Below are positions 27,017-35,351 of a stretch of 64,000 bases of DNA, piece by piece. How positions within the stretch are numbered: the first letter of the stretch is position 1; each line of letters begins with the position of its first letter. The notes beneath the pieces are model-generated. The model ran no database searches and was not told where the DNA came from. It worked only from the letters and a program-made list of their open reading frames with translations. Position numbers and translations under genes: made by a program. The DNA is from CAVZCC01 sp963773765 (lineage in GTDB: Bacteria > Actinomycetota > Acidimicrobiia > Acidimicrobiales > Microtrichaceae), in NCBI GenBank assembly GCA_963773765.1, contig CAVZCC010000001.1, forward strand, positions 1,612,001 through 1,676,000, read 5' to 3'.

Positions 27017-28050
27017 TGGCCGCCACCGCACGCACGTCCTCGCGGTCGGAGCGCATGCGCCTCGGTCGAGCGACGGTCGCGGTGCGATCCCGGCGGGGCC
27101 GGGTCGACTGCGCGGTCGCGGTCGACGGACCCGACGAGGTCGAGATCGTCGCGACGCTGGTGCCGAGGCCACCTCCAACACGGTGCTGCCGTGCACGCCG
27201 ACGGCGTCGAGGTGCTACCGCGGTCGGTCGCCGACCCGATCGCAGCCGCTTCCCCGCCGACCGCCGGCCCGGGCACCGGCTGTGGGTGTACACGAACTTC
27301 CACTGCAACCTGGCGTGCGACTACTGCTGCGTCGCATCGTCGCCCCGAGCGGCGCCCCGCGTGATCGCCGTCGACGACTTCGCGGCCGCTGGTCGACGAC
27401 GCCGTCGGTGCCGGGGTCGCCGAGCTGTACCTCACCGGCGGCGAGCCGTTCATGCTCCTCGACCTCGACGAACGCCTCGCGCGTCGCGCGTCGGGCGCAT
27501 CCCGACGACGGTGCTCACCAACGCGATGGTCTGGACCGGCGAACGGCGCCGACGGCTGGAGGCACTGCCCCGCGACGGGCTCACGCTCCAGATCAGCCTC
27601 GACTCGGTCGACGCCGACCTCCACGACCGCCACCGAGGGACGGGCAGCCACGCGCGTGCGGTCGCCGGCATCCACCTCGCGCTCGACCTCGGGCTTCCGA
27701 CGTCCGGGTCGCGGCGACGCTCGGCAGCCGACGCCGGCGACGCCGAGGAAGCGAGCTCGACGCGTTCTTCGACGAGCTCGACCTCGACCGAACGCCAACG
27801 GGTCGTGCGGCGGGTCGCCCGCCAGGGCTGCGGCCAACGCCGGGCTGGTCATGTCCCGGGCGTCGCTCCTCCCCGAGGTCTGCGTGACCGCCGAGGGCGT
27901 CTGGTGGCACCCCGTGGCCGCCACCGACCCGGCGATGCAGGTGAGCAACGACTGGCGCCCCTGGCCGCAGTCGATCGACGCGGTCACCGACGAGCCGCGA
28001 CACACCGACTGCGGGGCGACGTGCTGGCCAGCACGTTCCCGTGCGCCTGA
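27016..28050 (+). CDS. Radical SAM protein (frame breaks)
   Basis: A radical SAM enzyme of about 345 residues. The cluster motif is CNLACDYCC, preceded by RLWVYTNFH; ELYLTGGEPFML follows (the GGE SAM-binding motif), then TTVLTNAMVW and LQISLDSVDADLHDRHRG. The first 80 residues form a small N-terminal domain I do not recognise (RGRVDCAVAVDGPDEVEIVA). The C-terminus ends DVLASTFPCA in one frame. Frame breaks occur near 27165, 27390, 27480, 27700, 27750, 27820 and 28000. No RiPP precursor is obvious nearby. It is translationally coupled to the PhnD-like gene, so the two probably act together. Confidence 0.75.
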   Translation: MAATARTSSRSERMRLGRATVAVRSRRGRVDCAVAVDGPDEVEIVATLVPRPPPTRCCRARRRRRGATAVGRRPDRSRFPADRRPGHRLWVYTNFHCNLACDYCCVASSPRAAPRVIAVDDFAAAGRRRRRCRGRRAVPHRRRAVHAPRPRRTPRASRVGRIPTTVLTNAMVWTGERRRRLEALPRDGLTLQISLDSVDADLHDRHRGTGSHARAVAGIHLALDLGLPTSGSRRRSAADAGDAEEASSTRSSTSSTSTERQRVVRRVARQGCGQRRAGHVPGVAPPRGLRDRRGRLVAPRGRHRPGDAGEQRLAPLAAVDRRGHRRAATHRLRGDVLASTFPCA

Positions 28051-28059
28051 GGAGGCACC

Positions 28060-28958
28060 ATGGAGACCGAGGAGCTCACCGAGCGGGTCGACCGTGTCGG
28101 CGAGCGCTGGGGCCGACCATCCTGCGATGGACCGCTGCGCTCCTGTGGCTGGCGAACGTCAACTGGAAGGTGCCCGCGGAGTTCGGCGCAGTCGGCGACC
28201 ACTGCTCGCGGCTGTGCAGCTACGTCCAGGCAGGGATCGACCACCCGGTCGCTCCGGGCTCCGCGTGGTTCTTCGACAACGTGGCATCGCCGAACCTGGC
28301 GCGTTCGGCTGGGTCACGCTGGTCGTCGAGGCCGGGCTGGTGATCCTGGGTCTCGGGCAGCTTCGTGCGCACCGCGGCGGTCATCGGCATGGCGCTGAGG
28401 CCGGCATCGGCGTGGCGGTCGCGAACGCCGAGCGAGTGGTACTGGTCCTACGTGCTGATGTCGGGCTGCATCCTCGCGATCCTGGTCACAGGCGGCGGAC
28501 CGCGCGGCCGCAGTCGGCCCGCACGATGGCGGCCGTCACAGCCGTCTACGGCGTGGCGGTCGCCGTCGCCCACGCCGGCGCCGGGCTCGCGGGCGGCGGC
28601 GACCGTTCTGGACCCTGTTCGGCCAGGGCAGCACGGACCTCCCGGGCGAGTCGGGCGCAGCGTGTTCCCCGGCTCGGTCGCGATCGGTCGAGGGACTGAG
28701 TGGTCGTCGTCGTCGGCCGGAGTGGATTCAACTGGCCGGGAGCAGGCCCCGGACCCGGCGCGTGCGATCGGGTGGGGACTGGTGGCCGTCTCGGGCGTGC
28801 TGCTCCTGACGTACGAGCCCGTGCGGGCTGGCGCTCCGCCTGGCTCCGTCGGCATCATCGTGCTGCTGGCGGGAGTGGGGATCTTCTCCGGCAACGTGCT
28901 CGCCCCCGGTCGGCGTGCGGAGCAGGCTTCGCCGGCCACGACCCCGTCATCAGACTGA
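28060..28958 (+). CDS. DoxX-like integral membrane protein (frame breaks)
   Basis: Begins METEELTERVDRVGERWGRP after GAGGAG, then hydrophobic segments: LRWTAALLWLANVNWKVPAE, SAWFFDNVASP, FGWVTLVVEAGLVILGL, EWYWSYVLMSGCILAILVTG, FWTLFGQGSTDLPG and, at the end, WGLVAVSGVLLLTYEPV with GIIVLLAGVGIFSGNVLAP. The pattern resembles DoxX/TQO small-subunit proteins, which work near quinones. Several frame changes are needed (about 28115, 28300, 28350, 28400, 28500, 28600, 28650). It follows the radical SAM stop by 9 bases. Confidence 0.55.
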
Positions 28959-29019
28959 TCCCCGGCACCGGCCCGCGATGGCTTGCCCGGCGAGGATCCG
29001 GTGCGTGCCGTCTCGGATC

Positions 29020-29154
29020 GTCGCCAGCCTCAGTGCCATCGCGAACTTCATGTGGCTGCCCTACTACCCCGTCTGGGCCATCGTCGTCATCGCCATCGAC
29101 GTGTCCATCATCTGGGCCCTCACTGCGCACGGCAGGGACATCGCATCGAGCTGA
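29020..29154 (+). pseudogene. C-terminal remnant of a DUF7144-type membrane protein
   Basis: Only the last 45 residues are recognisable: VASLSAIANFMWLPYYPVWA, IVVIAIDVSIIWALTAHG, ending DIASS. This is the conserved end of DUF7144-like small membrane proteins. The expected N-terminal 80 or so residues are absent in all frames upstream, where the DoxX-like gene ends, so the gene is truncated, not merely frame-shifted. The remaining bases to 29244 hold no recognisable gene. Confidence 0.55.
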
Positions 29155-29244
29155 CGAGCCCGGCTCACGATCCCGGGCCCGTCGCAGGCCCGGGAACTGA
29201 GCGCGTGAGCCCTGGCCGTGCGGCAGTCAGTCCACGGCGCCCCC

Positions 29245-30589
29245 TCACGCCGCGCGGTCGAGGAACAACCGGATCGGTCGCCGAGTAGCGACTCGAGCCG
29301 GCCCGGTCGTGCAGGAAGAACGAGACCTCGCGCCGAGGCGTCCTCCACGTCGTAGATCGCGTGCCAGAACGTGCGGGCCTCCTGGATCGGGGCGGTGAAC
29401 CGCACCGCCTCGAACCGGTCCCGGACGGCCTGGCGGTCCACGACCGCGCCGTCCGCGTTGGCGTCGGTGATGCTGCGCCACCGCCGGTAGGTCAGCGCTG
29501 CGGTGCCGATGGGCCCGGTGTCGTCGGGGAGCTCGGACGGGTCGGGCCATCGGTGCAGGAGGTGGTTGGTGCACACCAGCCGCCCGTCGCCTCCGGCAAC
29601 CGGTTCGACGATCACCTCGTGGTTGCGGCGGGGCGAGTGCTCCCAGGTGAACGACCGACCGGTGCGGTCGGCCACCACGAAGTGGCACGGGGTGAAGAAG
29701 TAGTAGTGCTTGGCCAACAGCAGCGCCTGCTGCGCCTCGTCGACGGTGGAGCAGGTGTCCAGCAGGTAGCGCACCACCTGGTGCTCGGCCAGGCCGACCC
29801 GGGGCCCTCCCGTGGGTTCCGGGTCCGGGCTCTCGTTGTCCGCCAGCAGCGCGACCGTCAGGCCGGCCTCGTTGATGCCGTCCATGGCACCCATGACGTC
29901 CATGATGCCGACCGTCACCGACGCGTAGCCGCCCTCGGGGTGGAGTTCGACCACCCAGGGATCGGCGGCCCAGGGATCGGCGGCGAGCGGTCGCTCGCCC
30001 GGCGGGCATCGTGCGGGGAGTCCGATCATCTGCGTCAAGGTCGCGGTCGGGAAGTCGAAGGCCGCGCGACAGCAGGCCGTGGGGCGTCCTTGGTGCCCTC
30101 CCCCGGGTAGAAGGCGACCGAGCACCCCGCGGGAAGCTGGTAGGTACCCAGCCAGTCGGAAGGGGGAAGGTGCCCAGCCAGTCGAGGGCGACGCCGGGAT
30201 CCGACGGATCCAGGCCGAAGTGATCCGCCACCCCGCGAACCGTCCGGCCTGGGCCGGGTGGTGCATGTCGAACCACCTCCCGGGATCCGACGGATCCAGG
30301 CCGAAGTGGTCCGCCACCCCGCGCAACCGTCCGGCCTGGGCCGGGTGGTGCATGTCGAACCACCTCCGGCGGGCCGACTCGACGCGGGGGTCGGCCGACC
30401 GCGGCGGCCGGGCCGATTCGACGCGGGAGTCGGCCGACCGCTGCGGCGTGCGGCGCTGCCGTGGGCCGCCTCCGCCGCCGCGGCGAGGGCCCTGCCGATC
30501 TCACGATGTGTCCCGCCGGCCCGGAGGTGGCGGACGGTGAGGAAGTCACCGTCGCGCCCTCCGGAGATGATGCTGGTCGTCGTCTGCAT
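29245..30589 (-). CDS. C45-family autoproteolytic acyltransferase/hydrolase (frame breaks, internal duplications)
   Basis: An Ntn-fold enzyme related to acyl-CoA:6-aminopenicillanate acyltransferase. It begins MQTTTSIISGGRDGDFLTVR; the autoprocessing site is PAGCSVAFYPG, with the Gly-Cys bond whose Cys becomes the nucleophile. Then NFDFPTATLTQMIGLPA, GIMDVMGAMDGINEAGLTVA, DTCSTVDEAQQALLLAKHYY and VVADRTGRSF. GGAGG precedes the ATG at 30589. Frame changes are needed near 30440, 30240, 30165, 30060, 29330 and 29290. The N-terminal third contains four tandem duplications (separate entries). Possible substrates are amides or acyl-amino compounds. Divergent from a marR gene with about 44 bases between. 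Confidence 0.75.
29954..29983. repeat. Two exact copies of a 15-base unit inside the C45 hydrolase gene
   Basis: CCCAGGGATCGGCGG occurs twice head to tail, giving an in-frame ADPWA repeat in the protein. Confidence 0.8.
30143..30184. repeat. Partial tandem duplication, period 26
   Basis: GGTACCCAGCCAGTCG at 30143 recurs as GGTGCCCAGCCAGTCG at 30169, within the C45 hydrolase gene. The encoded DWLGT repeats; a period of 27 would keep the frame, so one base may be missing. Confidence 0.65.
30195..30367. repeat. Tandem duplication of 86/87 bases in the C45 hydrolase gene
   Basis: Copies at 30195-30280 (86 bases) and 30281-30367 (87 bases) differ by one substitution (GTGATCC/GTGGTCC) and one missing base (GCGAACC/GCGCAACC). 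At 87 bases each unit encodes 29 residues containing WFDMHHPAQAGR and HFGLDPSDPG. Confidence 0.85.
30371..30448. repeat. Tandem duplication of 39 bases in the C45 hydrolase gene
   Basis: Units at 30371 and 30410, each 39 bases (13 codons), begin GGGCCGAYTCGACGCGGG and differ at a few positions. They encode a repeated RSAD(S/P)RVESAR. Confidence 0.75.
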
Positions 30590-30607
30590 GGGAACCGTCC
30601 TCCACTT

Positions 30608-30647
30608 GTGCGATTTCGTACTATTATTGGATCATGCGAGATCGCAC
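30608..30647. promoter_or_regulatory. Inverted repeat over the marR start codon, in the divergent promoter region
   Basis: GTGCGATTTCG at 30608 and CGAGATCGCAC at 30637 are complementary except for one base, flanking an AT-rich centre TACTATTATTGGATC that contains a TATTAT -10-like hexamer. The right arm overlaps the first marR codons. This is a good candidate for the MarR operator controlling both its own gene and the C45 hydrolase gene. Confidence 0.6.
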
Positions 30648-31119
30648 TACATCTGTCAAGGACCATCCCGTGGACGCCGTCCCGGCGGAGGGGACGAACG
30701 TGCTGTTCGACGTGTGGTTGGCGGCCCGGGCCGCCACCGGGATGCTGGACGAGGCACTGGCGCCGACGGGACTGTCGGCGGACGAGTTCGGGGTGTACTC
30801 GGTCCTCACCTCTGCCGATGCGCTCACGCCCTCGGAGCTGGCCCGCTGGATGTCCGCTCCGCCGACGACCGTGTCCAGCTTCGTCAAGCGCCTGGAGCGC
30901 CGCGGTCACGTCACACGCGGGCCCAACCCCGGCGACGGCCGCTCCCATCTCCTCCGGCTCACCCCGGCCGGGCATGCGGCCCACGCGGCTGCCGGCAGCG
31001 CCTTCCTGCCCGTCCTCGACCGCGTCGTGACCTCCCTCGGCGGGAGGGACGAGGGGTGCGCAAGGCCCTGGCCGTGCTCCGGCGATCCATCGACCGGGCC
31101 GGGACCCGAGGCCGGCTGA
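30634..31119 (+). CDS. MarR-family transcriptional regulator (frame break near C-terminus)
   Basis: A winged-helix regulator. The core is LSADEFGVYSVLTSADALTP, SELARWMSAPPTTVSSFVKR, LERRGHVTRGPNPGDGRSHL and LTPAGHAAHAAA, covering recognition helix and wing. After GGRDE near 31056 a base change into another frame gives VRKALAVLRRSIDRAG, a more typical MarR C-terminal helix, so the printed end is probably wrong. Divergent to the C45 hydrolase gene, with an inverted repeat at its start codon. Confidence 0.82.
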   Translation: MRDRTTSVKDHPVDAVPAEGTNVLFDVWLAARAATGMLDEALAPTGLSADEFGVYSVLTSADALTPSELARWMSAPPTTVSSFVKRLERRGHVTRGPNPGDGRSHLLRLTPAGHAAHAAAGSAFLPVLDRVVTSLGGRDEGCARPWPCSGDPSTGPGPEAG

Positions 31120-31122
31120 CCC

Positions 31123-31198
31123 GTGCAGGAGCCCGCCCGACGGCAACCCTGAGGCGCGGACTGACCGACGTGCAGGAGCCGGCCGGACAGCAACCCTG
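31123..31198. repeat. Two 29-base direct repeats, period 47
   Basis: Copies at 31123-31151 and 31170-31198 share GTGCAGGAGCC, GCC, GAC and GCAACCCTG, with three mismatches in 29. They lie between the marR 3' end and the DUF1330 gene. Confidence 0.65.
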
Positions 31199-31228
31199 TG
31201 GACCACCCCCGACAGTTGTTCTGGCAGT

Positions 31229-31657
31229 ATGACTGCCATGACCGGTCACATCGAGCCCACCGCCGCCCAGCTGGAACGGTTCATCGCGGAGGACCCCGGC
31301 GTGTCCCCCGTGATGCTCAACCTCCTGCGCTACCGCGACACCGCGGACTACGCCGAGTGCCCCGAGCTGGATCCCGGCCGACCCGTCACCGGACGCGAGG
31401 CCTACACCAGCTACACCGAGGGCGTGCTGCCCATCCTGGCCGGACTGGGCGGCGGCATCGAGATGTTCGGCGGCTGCCACGGCACCCTGATCGGCCCGGA
31501 GGGCGAGGAGCGGGACGACATCGTGCTCGTCCGCTACCCGAGCACCGCGGCGTTCGTGCAGATGGTCACCTCACCCGAGTACCAGGCGATCCAGGGCCAC
31601 CGAAGTGCGGCACTGGCCGACAGCCGCCTGGTGCGTACCACCGCCGCCACCACCTGA
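31229..31657 (+). CDS. DUF1330-type small protein
   Basis: A 142-residue ferredoxin-like alpha/beta-barrel (dimeric) protein. VMLNLLRYRD, GREAYTSYTEGVLPIL and IVLVRYPSTAAFVQMVTSPEY match the DUF1330/Dabb-like pattern. No catalytic residue can be assigned. An alternative start is ATG 31238. Converges with the P450 gene. Confidence 0.75.
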   Translation: MTAMTGHIEPTAAQLERFIAEDPGVSPVMLNLLRYRDTADYAECPELDPGRPVTGREAYTSYTEGVLPILAGLGGGIEMFGGCHGTLIGPEGEERDDIVLVRYPSTAAFVQMVTSPEYQAIQGHRSAALADSRLVRTTAATT

Positions 31658-31705
31658 CCGGCGGCCGGCCGCGGACCGGCCGCCCCCACCGGCATCCTGA
31701 CGCGC

Positions 31706-32914
31706 TCAGGGGAGGTCGGCCTCCCGGCTCCGCACCCGAAGCGGCACCCGGGTGGGTCCGTTGATCCCGATCGGGAGGCTCCACTCGATCGGCTCCCGGA
31801 CCTGCGGCGGGTCGAGCTGTTGGCACAACGCCCGCAGCGACTCCTGCAGCTCCACCCCGGCCAGCACCGCGGCTCCCAGGCAGTGGTGCGGCCCGTGGCC
31901 GAACCCCAGGTGGGCGATCCCGGCGTTGGCCACCGGGTCCAGCTCCGACGCAGCGGGGTACGCGGCGGGGTCGGAGTCCGCCCCCCACAGCGAGAGCAGC
32001 ACCGGGGTCCCCGCGGCCAGGGTGTCCCCGGCCAGGTCCACCGGCTCCGTCGCCCGTCGCGGGAGGCGGGCGCGGCGCTGCGGTAGCGCATGAGCTCCTC
32101 CACCGCGGCGTCCACCGCCACCCCGCCGCCTCCGATCGCGTCCCACAGGTCCGGGCGGTCGGCGAGCACGGCCACCATCCAGCCGATCTGGTTGCGGGTG
32201 GTGTCGTTGCCGGCGAACACCAGCCCGGCCAGGAAGCCGGCGCACTCCTCCGGCCCGTAGCCCGCCTCCACGCCGGTGGTGGCCATGTGGCTGACCAGGT
32301 CGTCCCGGGGATCGACCCGGCGCTGCTCCAGGAGGCCGGCGCAGTCGGCCAGCAGCCGGGTGACCGCGTCGTCCACCTCCCCCAGGTGGTCCAGCAGCTG
32401 CAGCGGCCGGAACCCGTACCCGATGGTGTGGGCCAGCGCCACGAAGTGCTCCCGGTCCTCGGCCGGCACGCCGATCAGCTCGCAGAGCCCGAGCGCCGGG
32501 AGGACGTCGGCGAAGTCCGCCATGAGCTCCACGTCGCCCGCCCGCGGCCAGGTCGGACACGAGCCGGTCGGCCTCCGCGGCCAGGAAGGGCTGCACGTCG
32601 CGCACCCGGCCGGGGGTGAAGGTCCGGTTCATGAACGCCCGCCAGCGGCGGTGGTCCTCGCCCTCGTTGTTGAGCGGCGAGTACGCCATCCAGTCGTGGA
32701 AGGCGCCGCCGGTGACGCCCAGGAGCTCGATCATCTCCACGAAGTTCACCTGCAGCCGGGGGTCGGCCAGCAGGGCCCGCACCTGCTCCTGGTCGATGAC
32801 CATGGCGGTGCCGTCCTCGGTGCGAACGACGCTGCCCTGGACACGGGACCGGGCCAGGGTCCCCATGGGATCGGCGGCGAAGTCGACCAGGTCCAGATGC
32901 TCCGTCATGGCCAC
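31706..32914 (-). CDS. Cytochrome P450 (two compensating frame breaks)
   Basis: A P450 of about 400 residues. N-terminal HLDLVDFAADPMGTLARSRV, then SPLNNEGEDHRRWRAFMNR (the helix C heme-propionate contact), AGLVFAGNDTTRNQIGW (I helix with the acid-Thr pair), EELMRYRSAAP, and FGHGPHHCLGA with the heme Cys. The middle third, from about 32530 to 32090, reads in a different frame from both ends, so two small indels are present. It starts 3 bases after the truncated MFS gene stop. Redox partners are not in view. Confidence 0.82.
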   Translation of the reverse strand: MAMTEHLDLVDFAADPMGTLARSRVQGSVVRTEDGTAMVIDQEQVRALLADPRLQVNFVEMIELLGVTGGAFHDWMAYSPLNNEGEDHRRWRAFMNRTFTPGRVRDVQPFLAAEADRLVSDLAAGGRRGAHGGLRRRPPGARALRADRRAGRGPGALRGAGPHHRVRVPAAAAAGPPGGGGRRGHPAAGRLRRPPGAAPGRSPGRPGQPHGHHRRGGGLRAGGVRRLPGRAGVRRQRHHPQPDRLDGGRARRPPGPVGRDRRRRGGGGRRGGGAHALPQRRARLPRRATEPVDLAGDTLAAGTPVLLSLWGADSDPAAYPAASELDPVANAGIAHLGFGHGPHHCLGAAVLAGVELQESLRALCQQLDPPQVREPIEWSLPIGINGPTRVPLRVRSREADLP

Positions 32915-32917
32915 GAT

Positions 32918-34118
32918 TCAACTCGACCGTGACGAGGGGGACCAGCGCCACCTCCCCACCGTCGGCATCGTGGCGCCGAAGCCGATCAGCAGCAACGCCG
33001 GCAGGAGGGTCAGGTACCCCGATCCGGCGGTGTGCAGCAGCGTGGCGAACCCGCCGACGGCACACAGCGCACCGCCGACCAGGATCACGGTGCTGTTGGG
33101 CAGACCCCGGGTGATGAGACGGCCGGTCAGCAGCGCCGCGACGATGCCGATCAGCAGGAACGGGAGCGTCCCCGCGGAGACCTTCACGGGTGCCAACCCG
33201 CTGACGTACTGCCACAGGTTGGCGAACTGCAGGATGGTCGAGCTCTGCGTGAAGTTGTAGATGAAGCCGGCGCACGTCGCACCGATGAAGAGCGGGTTGC
33301 GGAGCACCGACACCGGGAAGAACGGGTGGGCCACCCGCTGCTCCGCCACGACGAACGCCGCCAGCAGCGCCACACCGACCAGGGTCGGGGCCCAGAACAG
33401 CGTGTCGCTCACCCCCTTGGACAGGTGGCTGATGCCGAACAGCACTCCGACGATGCCGAACGCCAGCAGCGCCTGGCCGGGCAGGTCCGCCGGGCCCGTC
33501 GAGCGTCGACCGGTCTCGGGCAGCAGCACCCGGGCGAGCAGGACGTACACGGCACACGCGACCGGCACGATCAGGAAGGCGGTGCGCCACTCGATCGAGG
33601 CGAGCACGCCGCCGAGCAGGCTCAGGGTGACCAGCACGATCGAGCCGGCCGCCGAGTAGAGCCCGAGCGCCGCCGGCACACGCGTCCCTTGGGCGTGATG
33701 ATGCGCACGAACGCGAACGAGGCGGCGAAGACGCCGCCGAGCCCGAGCCCGGCGATGGCCCGACCCGCCAGGTAGAAGCCCGATGCCGGTGCCATCGCCG
33801 CCAGCACGTCGCCGACCACCGCGACGAGCAACGATGCCGTGAGCAGCCGGCGCCAACCGATGCGATCGCCGAGCAGGCCCATCGAGATGACCGTGGCGGC
33901 CAGCACCAGCGTCGAGATGCTGGCGGCGAGCGCGATCATGCCGCCCTCCATGCCCAGCCCGCGGGACGCCGTCACCAGCGCCGTGCTGGCGATGGTCGGG
34001 TCGACCGCCTGGGTGCCGCCGAGCGCGCCAGGAAGAAGATCGCCGCCTGGGTGCGGGCAGCACGCCGTCGTCCGCGGTCGACGCCGTCGCCCGGGGCGGC
34101 GGCAGCGGCGGTGGTCAC
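32918..34118 (-). pseudogene. MFS transporter, truncated at the 3' end (also frame breaks)
   Basis: Begins at GTG 34118. After a frame change near 34025 it runs LGGTQAVDPTIASTALVTA, MGLLGDRIGWRRLLTASLLV (motif A) and GRAIAGLGLGGVFAASFAFV. After a second change near 33680 it continues to LLLIGFGATMPTVG. It then stops after a few unrelated residues, where family members continue for about 100-150 residues with the last helices. The loss abuts the P450 start. So the protein lacks its final transmembrane segments and is probably non-functional. Confidence 0.65.
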
Positions 34119-34127
34119 CCGCGCCAG

Positions 34128-35133
34128 TCAGCGGCGAACCCACCCGCCGGAGGGGCCGACCTCGACGGGCTCGGAGCCGGAGAAGTCGACCTGCGCCAGG
34201 TCGATCGACCTGGGGGACCGGGTTGTCGTAGGTGCGCAGGACGTACCGCTGGTCGTTGAGGTTGGCGATGGTCGACCAGAGGGTGTGGTCGTCGTTCTTC
34301 GGGTCGTCGTCCTCGCGGACGAAGCCCCACGGGATGTCGAAGTTGTTGAGGATGTGCAGCGCGGTCGTCTCCAGCTCGGCGCCGGTGGCCACGGGTCGCA
34401 GCGCGGAGGTGAAGGCCGCGGCCCGCACGAAGCGGGCGGGCGAGCTGGAGTCGCCGGGGAGGCCGAACATGCCGGGCCCCTGGCCCATGGCCGAGAGCTC
34501 GACGCCCTCGATGCTGATCGGCGACGGGTTCGTCAGCGACAGGTTCACGTAGTTGCGCAGGTTGGTGAGGTGCCAGTCCAGGTGCGGCCAGTTGCAGGCG
34601 ACACCGATCGGGTTGTCGACCACCTCCATCCGGCCGTCGCGCCACTCGACCACCGCGGAGGCGCCGGTCGCGTCGTGCACGACCAGGTGCGCGGGCGGAG
34701 CGAAGCCGAACGGACCGAACACGTACGGCCAGACCGTGCACGTCGGCCATCGCTGCCTTGGCCTCCGTCGACGGTGGAGCAGGTCCCGAGCACGAAGGCC
34801 ACGGCGTCGACGATGGACATGAGGGACGTCCGGATCGGCCCCGTCGGCCGGCGTGTAGTCGCAGAAGCCCGGCATGTAGAGCAGCCCGGCGTAGAGGCCG
34901 GCCTGGTTCATGCCGTCGGTGAGCGCGGCCGGCCTGACCGAACACGTTCATGCCGACGACACCGTGGCTCGCGATCCACTTCTTGCCCGGCGCACCGTCG
35001 ACACCGGTGCCGGTGCCCGTCGGTAGCCGACGGGCAGGACCGTGATCCTGGTGCCCATGTCGTTGGGGAACTCCATCGTCCGGCCGACGACCACGGTGCC
35101 GTCGGTGGCGCTGATGCGGAAGTTGGTGCACAT
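34128..35133 (-). CDS. Linear amide C-N hydrolase, choloylglycine hydrolase family (frame breaks)
   Basis: An Ntn hydrolase of about 335 residues. MCTNFRISATDGTVVVGRTM carries the nucleophile Cys at position 2, exposed by Met removal. WIASHGVVGMNVF, DGMNQAGLYAGLLYMPGF, GTCSTVD, FVREDDDPKNDDHTLW and LNDQRYVLRTYDNP follow. This family includes bile salt hydrolases, penicillin V acylases and acyl-homoserine-lactone acylases. Frame changes lie near 35020, 34930, 34840, 34775, 34740 and 34210. The stop at 34128 is followed 9 bases on by the MFS start, so they form one unit. Confidence 0.78.
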
Positions 35134-35269
35134 GCGAGGGCTCCTGTGCTGCGGGACCGGTCGACCCGGTCGGTGGTCCGGCCGCCCGTGGGCCGGGCCG
35201 CTCCGACCAGCGTACGGAGCGTGATGTGGTCCTCCTCCCGGCGCATCGACGGGGCCGGGCGACGGGGCC

Positions 35270-35281
35270 GGGGGGGGGGGG
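35270..35281. repeat. Homopolymer of 12 G
   Basis: A run of 12 G on the plus strand in the 218-base divergent region between the choloylglycine hydrolase and esterase genes. It is the longest homopolymer I noticed and error-prone for sequencing. Nothing else is recognised in this gap. Confidence 0.85.
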
Positions 35282-35351
35282 TGGGCCGGGCGACGGCGCC
35301 GGCCCCCGACCGCCACGATCCCGGCGCCGACACCGTGCCTACGATGGCCCC

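Noticed and set aside
30195..30367. Possible CRISPR or IS end because of direct repeats
   Set aside because: Only two adjacent copies without spacers, and they encode in-frame repeats of the Ntn hydrolase; no transposase is nearby.
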